From Oscillospiraceae bacterium (GTDB lineage Bacteria > Bacillota > Clostridia > Oscillospirales > Ruminococcaceae): a stretch of DNA of 12,021 nucleotides. Every line of letters begins with the position of its first letter. Position 1 is the first letter of the stretch. The notes under the pieces were generated by a model. That model was given only the letters and a program-made list of their open reading frames with translations. It ran no database searches and was not told where the DNA came from. A program made the translations under genes and the position numbers. The stretch is from assembly GCA_029098085.1 (NCBI GenBank), contig JAQXNQ010000369.1:1-12021 (forward strand). Reading direction: 5' to 3'. Shown in pieces: positions 6,923 to 12,021 of the stretch.

Positions 6923-6952
6923 CAAAACGCCCCTCCCGTTTCCGGGAGGGGC
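6923..6952 (-). terminator. Intrinsic terminator of the surface-protein gene
   Basis: On the minus strand a perfect 10-bp stem GCCCCTCCCG/CGGGAGGGGC closes a GAAA tetraloop and is followed by GTTTTGC. It lies about 45 bp after the surface-protein stop codon, back to back with the plus-strand terminator at 6882-6912, so converging transcription is blocked from both sides. Confidence 0.9.
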
Positions 6953-6997
6953 ATCTCGTCGTTTTAAGGGGTTAAACCTTCAGCGAACTGCTTCAGA

Positions 6998-9001
6998 TTA
7001 TTTCACCCAAGCGCCGTCAGCGCCGAGGGTGTAGCCGTCAACGGTGGTGTTGGCGAGCATCTGGCCCAGAGCATTGGTCTCCTTGGAGAAGTAGTACCAC
7101 TTGCCGCCGACCTCAGCCCAACCGGTCATCATCTTGCCGGAGGGAGCCAGGTAGTACCAGGAACCGGCAACCTTGACCCAACCGGTCATCATCTTGCAGC
7201 CGTCGTTGAAGTAGTACCAGTTGCCGTCAACCTTGGCCCAGCCGCGAGCAGCGTTGCAGTTGCTGGTGAACCAGTACCAGGTGCCGTCTTCCTGCATCCA
7301 CTCGCTCTGCTTGGCAGTGCCGTCAGCATTGAAGTAGTACCAGGTGCCGCCGATCTTGTTCCAGCCGTCAGCCAGGTAGCCGGCGTCGGTGCCGTAGGTC
7401 CACTTGCCGTCAGCAGTCTTGGACCAGCCCAGAACGGTAGCGGAGTAATCCAGAGCAGCGTTCAGAGCGTCGATAGCGCCTTCAACCTGGGAGATCAGAG
7501 CGCCCTCGCCGATTTTGTCGTAAACGCCTTCGCCCTTCTCAATAGCGTTCATAACAGCCAGAACCTGAGCAGCGTTCTTGTCAGAGGTGAAGTTCTTTTT
7601 GTAAGCATCGATCCACTTCTCAGCCTTGTTCAGAACAGCCTTCAGTTCCTTCTTCAGGGACATGGGAACAGACTTGGCAACCAGACCCTCAACAGCCCTC
7701 TCCAGAACCACGGGAGCATTCAGAGTCTGCTTCTTGCCAGCGCCTTCGAGCACGCTCTCGGCGTAAGCAATGGCCTTCTCATAGTTGGCCCAGCCGGACT
7801 TGTAGTCGGACTCGATCAGGCCCTCGGCATCCTCCAGAGCTTCCTCGGCAGCTACAACCTGAGAAGCCTTGGGAGTGGTGATGGGTTCCAGAGCGTCGAT
7901 GGCATCCAGCAGCATGTCGGTGACATAGTCCACGTCAGACTGGAAGGTCTTGGTCTTGGACAGACCGTTGATTTCGCCAGCGAAAGCCAGAACCGTCTGG
8001 AAATAACCATACGCACCAGCGGCGAAGTCCTCTTCAGGATACAGATCCACACCCAGCAGAGTGGTGGTCATAGCGGACTTCAGCTCGCTCTTGTCAGCAG
8101 TGGCAGCACCGGTGGTGTTGAACAGGTAATCAACGGCGGTGTCCCAAACCTTGCTGTACTCAGCGATGGTGTCAGCCTTGTCGTAATCGGCCATCAGGTC
8201 TTCCATCTTGAACACCCAGCTTCTGGTGTAGGTAGCAGAAGAGCTGAAGTCGTCCTCGGTACGGCCGTTCAGGATTTCCAGAACGGTATCCAGAGCCCCG
8301 GTATCGAACTCAGTGGCATCGACCAGACCGCCGTCCACAAAGTAGCCGTACTGCTGCATCAGGTAAACCAGCTCAGAGGAAGCAGCCTTGGTGTAGGCAG
8401 CAGACTTGCTCAGGTCAGTAATATCCTTCAGCAGACCCTCAAAGTTGTAGATGTCAGTGGGGTTATCCACACCATCCTTGGTCATGTCATACTTGTAGTC
8501 GTAGTCAGCGGGATCCAGAGAAACCCCATCCAGGAAATCTTCCCAGGCATCGACAATATCCTTGCGGATGGTGCGGCGTTCGCCGTAACCTTCCTCATAA
8601 GAAACGCTGTGCCAGGCATCGTCCTTGGTGTCGTCAGCCAGAATCTTGGCCAGCTCAGCCTTGGGGGCTTCGGAATCCAGAGCAGCCTCAACCTTGGCAA
8701 CAGAGTAGTCCTTGGTGTCGATGTAGTTATCGTAGAAGTCGTACAGATAGATGGTGCTGTCAGCGATTTCGGTCTCCATCACATCTTCGAAATCCATAAC
8801 GGTCTCAACAGAGAAGGGCAGGCTAGCATCGTTGTTGATAGCAACGGTAGCAGAAGCTTCGCTGTAGATGTAGGTGACGAAGGTGGGATCGTAGCTGCTG
8901 TACACGTCGCCTTTGGTAACGCCAGCGAACACGTTCAGGCCACCGAACATCGAGAACGCGGTAGTTCCGGCCAGAGCCAGAGCTAAAATTCTCTTTTTCA
9001 T
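6998..9001 (-). CDS. Secreted choline-binding-type surface protein with FIVAR-like helical repeats
   Basis: The 667-residue product has a clear Sec signal peptide (cleavage likely after NVFA, residue 26), then a ~330-residue acidic, Tyr/Asp-rich region I do not recognise. Two FIVAR-like three-helix modules follow (about 380-443 and 447-518), a fold found in surface adhesins and glycan-binding proteins. Six ~20-residue cell-wall-binding repeats (525-667; GW...WYYF type) end the protein and should hold it non-covalently on the envelope, classically on choline-bearing teichoic acid. No catalytic domain, LPxTG or S-layer-homology motif is visible, so a structural or adhesin role is inferred. GGAGG lies 10 nt before the ATG. 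Uniform codon choice, a near-consensus promoter and a strong terminator suggest very high expression. Two Cys (in SNCNAARGW and NDGCKMM) lie in adjacent repeats and might form a disulfide. Confidence 0.87.
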   Translation of the reverse strand: MKKRILALALAGTTAFSMFGGLNVFAGVTKGDVYSSYDPTFVTYIYSEASATVAINNDASLPFSVETVMDFEDVMETEIADSTIYLYDFYDNYIDTKDYSVAKVEAALDSEAPKAELAKILADDTKDDAWHSVSYEEGYGERRTIRKDIVDAWEDFLDGVSLDPADYDYKYDMTKDGVDNPTDIYNFEGLLKDITDLSKSAAYTKAASSELVYLMQQYGYFVDGGLVDATEFDTGALDTVLEILNGRTEDDFSSSATYTRSWVFKMEDLMADYDKADTIAEYSKVWDTAVDYLFNTTGAATADKSELKSAMTTTLLGVDLYPEEDFAAGAYGYFQTVLAFAGEINGLSKTKTFQSDVDYVTDMLLDAIDALEPITTPKASQVVAAEEALEDAEGLIESDYKSGWANYEKAIAYAESVLEGAGKKQTLNAPVVLERAVEGLVAKSVPMSLKKELKAVLNKAEKWIDAYKKNFTSDKNAAQVLAVMNAIEKGEGVYDKIGEGALISQVEGAIDALNAALDYSATVLGWSKTADGKWTYGTDAGYLADGWNKIGGTWYYFNADGTAKQSEWMQEDGTWYWFTSNCNAARGWAKVDGNWYYFNDGCKMMTGWVKVAGSWYYLAPSGKMMTGWAEVGGKWYYFSKETNALGQMLANTTVDGYTLGADGAWVK
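7001..7428 (-). repeat. Coding repeat array for six cell-wall-binding modules
   Basis: Six modules starting at residues 525, 546, 567, 587, 607 and 627 encode GW/EW-x...(W)YYF units. The period is about 60 bp. A 21-bp stretch is identical at 7117-7137 and 7177-7197, showing recent duplication or gene conversion between modules five and four from the start of the array. The last module is followed by a divergent tail ending in GADGAWVK. Confidence 0.85.
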
Positions 9002-9195
9002 GTGTTTTCATCCTCCAATAAAAAATTTGTCAAACGCCCCGGGGTACGCGGTTCTCTTGGCAGCTATGTACAAAAATGAGTAGTTTAGCCGCCCGGAACC
9101 TCTGTCCGCGGAATTGTGACCAACCCATGCCCCGTAGGCTCGTGTAAAAACTGTTGGGGGAGTTTCACACTTTGCTTTCCCGGATAACAGGTTAT
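9002..9195 (-). promoter_or_regulatory. Long structured 5' leader of the surface-protein mRNA
   Basis: From the predicted start near 9195 to the ATG is about 190 nt, long for a constitutive gene. In the RNA, GGTTC (9096-9100) can pair with GAACC (9050-9054), enclosing a 7-bp stem GGCGGCU (9087-9093) / AGCUGCC (9059-9065, one G-U) with a 21-nt loop. Further upstream, CCAAC (9153-9157) can pair with GUUGG (9120-9124), and a CCCCGGGG palindrome lies at 9037-9044. The ribosome-binding site (9012-9016) is in an A/U-rich open stretch. I recognise no known riboswitch. A stability-enhancing leader for an abundant mRNA is the simplest reading. Confidence 0.5.
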
Positions 9196-9201
9196 GGCTA
9201 G

Positions 9202-9230
9202 ATTATAGCAGACAAAACCGCTGTTGTAAA
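9202..9230 (-). promoter_or_regulatory. Main promoter of the surface-protein gene
   Basis: Minus-strand TTTACA (9225-9230), a 17-bp spacer and a perfect TATAAT (9202-9207). Initiation is expected near 9195. It is the closest good promoter to the gene and close to full sigma-A consensus. Confidence 0.85.
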
Positions 9231-9517
9231 GGGCTTTTTGTGAAAATCGGCGTTTTAGTGAGGCGAACACCCTCAAAAAAACTTTTTGCATCCTTTTTGC
9301 ATAAATCGAAAAATTCGATGCAACAGATGGCCTTTTTTCCGACACTATATATATTTTACAGGTCTTTCAAAAATGCCTCTTTTTTGTTTGCCCCGCGTCT
9401 GTACACCCATATAATAGCACATTTATCGACCTTTTGCAAGATAAAAACGTTCAGAATCAAAAATAAAATTCGGTTTCAGATCACCTTTTCTTTCTTCTCC
9501 TCCGGTTCCCGGCACCG
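9231..9517. other. A/T-rich intergenic region between recombinase remnant and surface-protein promoter
   Basis: Apart from the promoter at 9411-9439 this stretch shows no supportable gene. It holds a short tandem repeat of CTTTTTGCAT (two units around 9283-9304) next to a hairpin ATCGAA/TTCGAT (about 9305-9319), and an A/T-only run near 9345-9357. These could be regulatory sites for the surface gene or scar sequence left by the mobile element whose recombinase remnant lies alongside. Confidence 0.5.
9411..9439 (-). promoter_or_regulatory. Upstream second promoter facing the surface-protein gene
   Basis: Minus-strand TTGCAA (9434-9439), a 17-bp spacer and TATTAT (9411-9416), with initiation near 9404. 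It would give a ~400-nt leader for the surface-protein gene, or a separate small transcript from 9404 to about 9240. No T-tailed hairpin ends it before the main promoter. Its spacer closely resembles that of the stable-RNA promoter P1. Confidence 0.65.
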
Positions 9518-9958
9518 CTACTCCCGGCGCCTGAGAATGTTGTACCAGGTTTTCCGGCTGATGCCCAGCTCCTTTGCCGCCTCCACCACCGTCAGCGCGC
9601 TGCTGTCCACCATGTCCTTGAGCTCCCCGAACCCCTCCGGCTCCACGGGCGGACGCCCCTCCCGGAAGCCCGCCTTTTTCTTGGCGATGGCCTTGCCTTC
9701 CTGTGTGCGCTCGACGATCACATCCCGTTCAAACTCCGCAAACGCGAACAGCATGGTCAGCATCAGACGGCCCACCGGCGTGTTTTCCACCAGTCCCATG
9801 TTGAGAATGTGAACATTTACGCCCCGTTCCATCAGCTCGCCCACCGTCTGGGTTTCCTGCACCGCCGTCCGGGCCAGCCGGTCCAGCTTGGTCACCACCA
9901 GCGTGTCCCCTTCCTTGAAAAACCGCTCAGACGGCCGCACAGCCCGAATAAGGCGCAT
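9518..9958 (-). pseudogene. 5'-truncated serine recombinase (resolvase/invertase family)
   Basis: The remaining 146 codons encode the second part of a resolvase/invertase: EGDTLVVTKLDRLART (16-31), then the NMGLVENTPVGRLMLTMLFAFAEFERD helix region (about 53-75), the EGRPPVEPEGF hinge, and a complete C-terminal helix-turn-helix (about 112-142, TVVEAAKELGISRKTWYNIL). The N-terminal ~50-60 residues, which carry the catalytic serine in a YxRVS-type motif, are absent. Upstream in the same frame there are only six codons before a TAA at 9977-9979, and neither of the other frames shows the missing part. No Shine-Dalgarno sequence is seen before the first ATG. It is therefore a dead remnant, lying 45 bp from the rny terminator, probably left by a transposon or integrative element. 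Confidence 0.85.
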
Positions 9959-10002
9959 CCGTGCCTGGAAGAAAGGTTATGCCGCGAAAATCCCAGCGGG
10001 AC

Positions 10003-10040
10003 AAAAATAAAGCCGCGCATCCGACCGGACACGCGGCTTT
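10003..10040 (-). terminator. Intrinsic terminator of rny
   Basis: On the minus strand a 9-bp stem AAAGCCGCG (10032-10040) / CGCGGCTTT (10009-10017) with a 14-nt loop is followed by ATTTTTG. It lies about 40 bp after the rny stop codon and separates rny from the recombinase remnant. Confidence 0.9.
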
Positions 10041-10080
10041 GACTGGGCTTTCCCCAACAATTGCCCTTGTGAAGAAAGGC

Positions 10081-11649
10081 TTACTTGGCGTAATCGATGG
10101 CGCGGCTTTCCCGCAGCAGGTGGATCTTGATCTGGCCGGGATATTCCAGCTCGTTTTCGATCCGCTCGGCCATCTGTCTGGCGATGAGCACCATATCGTC
10201 GTCCCGGATGATCTCCGGCTTGACAATGATGCGGATTTCGCGGCCCGCCTGAATGGCGTAGCACTTTTCCACGCCGTTGAAGGAGGAGGCGATGGCTTCC
10301 AGCTTTTCCAGACGCTTGATGTAGTTCTCGACATTTTCCCGTCTGGCGCCGGGCCGGGCGGCGGAAACCGCGTCGGCAGCCTGAACCAGAGCGGCAATGA
10401 CCGTCTTGGTCTCCACGTCCCCGTGATGGGCTTCGATGGCGTGCAGAATCTGAGGATTCTCCTTGTACTTGCGGCAGATGTCCACGCCGATCTGGACATG
10501 GGAGCCCTCGATCTCGTGGTTCAGCGCCTTGCCGATGTCGTGGAGCAGACCGGCCCGCTTGGCCATGGTCACATCCACACCCAGCTCGGCGGCCATGATG
10601 CCGGCCAGCTGCGCCACCTCAATGGAATGAGCCAGCACGTTCTGGCCGTAGGAGGTGCGGTAGTGGAGCCGACCCAGCAGCTTCACCAGCTCGTGATGCA
10701 GGCCGTGCACATTGGTCTCCATCATGGCGCGTTCGCCCTCCGCCTTGATCTTGGCTTCCACCTCTCGGCGGGCTTTCTCCACCGTCTCCTCGATGCGGGC
10801 GGGATGGATGCGGCCGTCGGTGATCAGCTTCTCCAGAGAGAGGCGGGCCACCTCGCGGCGAACGGGGTCGAAGCTGGACAGGGTAATGGCTTCGGGGGTG
10901 TCATCAATGATCAGGTCGACACCGGTCAGGTTTTCCAGTGCCCGGATGTTTCTGCCTTCCCGACCGATGATGCGGCCCTTCATTTCGTCATTGGGCAGAG
11001 TCACCACCGAAACGGTGGCTTCGCTCACATGATCCGCGGCGCAGCGGGAAATGGCCAGCGAGAGAATGTTTCTTGCCTTGTCCTCCGCTTCGTCCCGCAG
11101 CTGCTGCTCGTAGGTGGAGATGCGCAGAGCCTTTTCATGAGCCAGCTCACCCTCCAGGCTCTCCAGCAGCTGTTCCTTGGCCTGACTGGCGGTCAGACCG
11201 GAGATCCGCTCCAGCTGCTCAATCTGGCTGCGCTTGATGACCTCTGCTTCAGCCAGCTGCTCCTCTGCCAAACGGTATTTCTCCTGAATGGCTTCTTCTT
11301 TTTTCTCAGCGCTTTCCAGCTTTCGGTCGAGGGACTCTTCCTTCTGCTGCATGCGGCGCTCCTGCCGGGAAACCTCGCTGCGGCGTTCCTTGATGTCCCG
11401 ATCCGCATCGGTCCGGAGCCGCTGGATTTCCTCGCGGGCCTCTACAATGATTTCCTTCTTTTTGGCTTCTGCCGTTTTGTACGCGTCGTTGATGATCTTT
11501 TTTGCCTGTTCCTCAGCAGAACCGACTTCCGCCTCTGCAACCTTTTTGCGGTAGTTCATGCCGAGATAGAATGCTGCCGCGCCAAAGCCGCCGCCTGCCA
11601 CAACAGCGCAGATGATACACAGCAGTACCACTGTACCTGTCTGCATCAT
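10081..11649 (-). CDS. rny: Ribonuclease Y
   Basis: RNase Y is the membrane-anchored endoribonuclease that starts bulk mRNA decay in many Gram-positive bacteria. With the chosen start the product is 522 residues, the usual family length. It has an N-terminal transmembrane helix (about 6-30), a long charged coiled coil (about 35-195), a KH RNA-binding domain with the GRIIGREG loop (225-232), and a metal-dependent HD domain with LLHDIGKA (His370, Asp371) and later HAIEAHHGDVE (403-413). All signature residues are intact. The frame stays open upstream to 11754, but AAAAGGAGG (11661-11669) lies 11 nt before the ATG at 11649. That start puts the membrane helix at the very N-terminus, as in homologues; a second ATG follows at once. 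It is monocistronic here, with its own terminator and a structured leader. Confidence 0.97.
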   Translation of the reverse strand: MMQTGTVVLLCIICAVVAGGGFGAAAFYLGMNYRKKVAEAEVGSAEEQAKKIINDAYKTAEAKKKEIIVEAREEIQRLRTDADRDIKERRSEVSRQERRMQQKEESLDRKLESAEKKEEAIQEKYRLAEEQLAEAEVIKRSQIEQLERISGLTASQAKEQLLESLEGELAHEKALRISTYEQQLRDEAEDKARNILSLAISRCAADHVSEATVSVVTLPNDEMKGRIIGREGRNIRALENLTGVDLIIDDTPEAITLSSFDPVRREVARLSLEKLITDGRIHPARIEETVEKARREVEAKIKAEGERAMMETNVHGLHHELVKLLGRLHYRTSYGQNVLAHSIEVAQLAGIMAAELGVDVTMAKRAGLLHDIGKALNHEIEGSHVQIGVDICRKYKENPQILHAIEAHHGDVETKTVIAALVQAADAVSAARPGARRENVENYIKRLEKLEAIASSFNGVEKCYAIQAGREIRIIVKPEIIRDDDMVLIARQMAERIENELEYPGQIKIHLLRESRAIDYAK

Positions 11650-11704
11650 GGATCTGAAAGCCTCCTTTTCATCATTTTGCCAGGGTAATTTCAAAATCTG
11701 GGGG

Positions 11705-11742
11705 CGGCGGACGCCATCGCCCGAAACCGCCGTTTTTCGGGC
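11705..11742 (-). promoter_or_regulatory. Putative H-type pseudoknot in the rny leader
   Basis: In the rny mRNA, GCCCGAAA (11735-11742) pairs with UUUCGGGC (11719-11726), leaving an 8-nt loop whose last six bases CGGCGG (11727-11732) are perfectly complementary to CCGCCG (11705-11710) further downstream. Connecting loops are 2, 0 and 8 nt, which suits a classical H-type pseudoknot. It sits about 56 nt before the start codon. The same bases on the plus strand look like a terminator (hairpin plus TTTT), but no plus-strand gene reads into it. Confidence 0.5.
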
Positions 11743-11756
11743 TTTTCCGCGCAAAC

Positions 11757-11793
11757 AAAAAAGCCCTCACAGAGTAATATCTGCAAAAGGCCG
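11757..11793 (-). terminator. Terminator- or attenuator-like hairpin upstream of rny
   Basis: On the minus strand an imperfect stem, GGCCUUUUGCAGA (11780-11792) against UCUGUGAGGGC (11763-11773), with several G-U pairs and one bulge, is followed by six T residues (11757-11762). It could end a transcript that began off the right edge, or act as an attenuator within a long rny leader. Confidence 0.45.
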
Positions 11794-11799
11794 CAACAA
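11771..11799 (-). promoter_or_regulatory. Weak candidate promoter for rny
   Basis: Minus-strand TTGTTG (11794-11799), a 17-bp spacer and TACTCT (11771-11776) is the nearest promoter-like arrangement to rny that I can find, but both hexamers are poor matches. It overlaps the hairpin at 11757-11793. The alternative is a start further right, for example from TACAAT in the last 15 bases (minus strand), whose -35 box would be outside the window. Confidence 0.25.
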
Positions 11800-12021
11800 T
11801 GCACCGGTTGACCAGGCATCAATCAGAAGAATTCTTTTTTATTCATTTCAGCAAAGGCAAAACGTTCCTTTCGGTTTTTCAAAAGGCCGGACACGCCGAC
11901 CACTGACGTGGTTTTACTCTATGTCAAAAAATAAAATACCATTCCATCCAATTGAATCTATCGCAATCATAGCCGATTTTTAAAGGGCCAAAGATATTCT
12001 CTATGTTATTATTGTATAACG
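11800..12021. other. Intergenic stretch with no supportable gene
   Basis: Both strands hold only very short open frames without ribosome-binding sites. On the minus strand two small hairpins follow each other: CCAC-GTCA-GTGG, then GGTCGG-CGTGT-CCGGCC with one G-T pair (about 11885-11912). An orphan TTGACA (11923-11928) has no -10 box at the right distance. A TACAAT-like -10 box lies close to the right edge. An untranslated leader or a small RNA ending at the 11757-11793 hairpin would fit, but neither is proven. Confidence 0.4.

Noticed and set aside
9281..9325. CTTTTTGCAT tandem repeat as a possible CRISPR or attachment site
   Set aside because: There are only two short copies without spacers of constant size, and no matching copy was seen at another junction.
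9085..9345. 86-codon minus-strand frame upstream of the surface-protein gene
   Set aside because: It has no Shine-Dalgarno sequence, spans the good promoter at 9202-9230 and reads through the structured leader, and its product resembles nothing I know.
9959..10002. Frameshifted N-terminal part of the recombinase
   Set aside because: All three minus-strand frames were read upstream of 9958. None contains the serine motif region, so this is a truncation and not a frameshift.
9961..11688. 575-codon open frame on the plus strand opposite rny
   Set aside because: It is the antisense shadow of the RNase Y coding sequence. The translation is low-complexity and His/Gln/Leu-rich with no domain, and it has no ribosome-binding site.
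11719..11746. Plus-strand intrinsic terminator (hairpin followed by TTTT)
   Set aside because: No plus-strand gene or promoter reads toward it. The same bases are better explained as the minus-strand rny leader pseudoknot.
11650..11754. Longer rny start at 11754
   Set aside because: It would place 35 charged residues before the membrane anchor and would run through the leader pseudoknot and the ribosome-binding site at 11661-11669.
11612..11983. Plus-strand frames in the region upstream of rny, including a 20-codon frame ending at 11983
   Set aside because: There is no ribosome-binding site and no conserved motif. The frame overlaps the rny start region antisense.

Overview
The window looks like chromosomal DNA from a GC-rich, Gram-positive Clostridia-type bacterium, most likely of the Oscillospiraceae/Ruminococcaceae kind. 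The clues are strong AAGGAGG ribosome-binding sites, near-consensus sigma-A promoters with 17-bp spacers, the pairing of comEC with holA, an RNase Y gene, and a secreted protein with choline-binding-type cell-wall repeats. The assignment below class level is a guess from gene content and style.

Layout. (1) Positions 1-440 hold three degenerate tandem promoters that read leftward (minus strand) into a stable-RNA-type leader. The transcribed operon, probably rRNA, lies off the left edge. (2) Positions 596-6912 are a five-gene plus-strand operon: comEC-like (657-2729), holA (2748-3794), an RNase M5-like Toprim protein (3794-4396), an MBOAT O-acyltransferase-like membrane protein (4399-5745) and a DHHW/AlgX-like protein (5758-6879). 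It has a promoter before comEC, tight or overlapping gene junctions, and a terminator after the last gene. (3) Converging on it from the right, on the minus strand, is a 667-residue secreted surface protein (6998-9001). It has its own terminator, a strong promoter with a ~190-nt structured leader, and a second promoter further upstream. (4) Further right on the minus strand are a 5'-truncated serine recombinase remnant (9518-9958) and the RNase Y gene rny (10081-11649) with its terminator. The rny leader appears to contain an H-type pseudoknot. (5) The last ~370 bases carry no convincing gene.

The most unusual feature is that three neighbouring genes of the plus-strand operon keep their family folds but have lost the histidines that define the family chemistry. 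The MBOAT protein has Asn and Tyr in place of its two conserved histidines. The DHHW protein has DSRW in place of DHHW. The ComEC metallo-beta-lactamase-like tail lacks the HxHxDH metal site. MBOAT and DHHW proteins normally act together to O-acetylate an extracytoplasmic polymer, so parallel loss in both partners, in intact open frames with good ribosome-binding sites, suggests either a repurposed non-catalytic pair or a divergent chemistry. holA, the Toprim protein and RNase Y retain their key residues.
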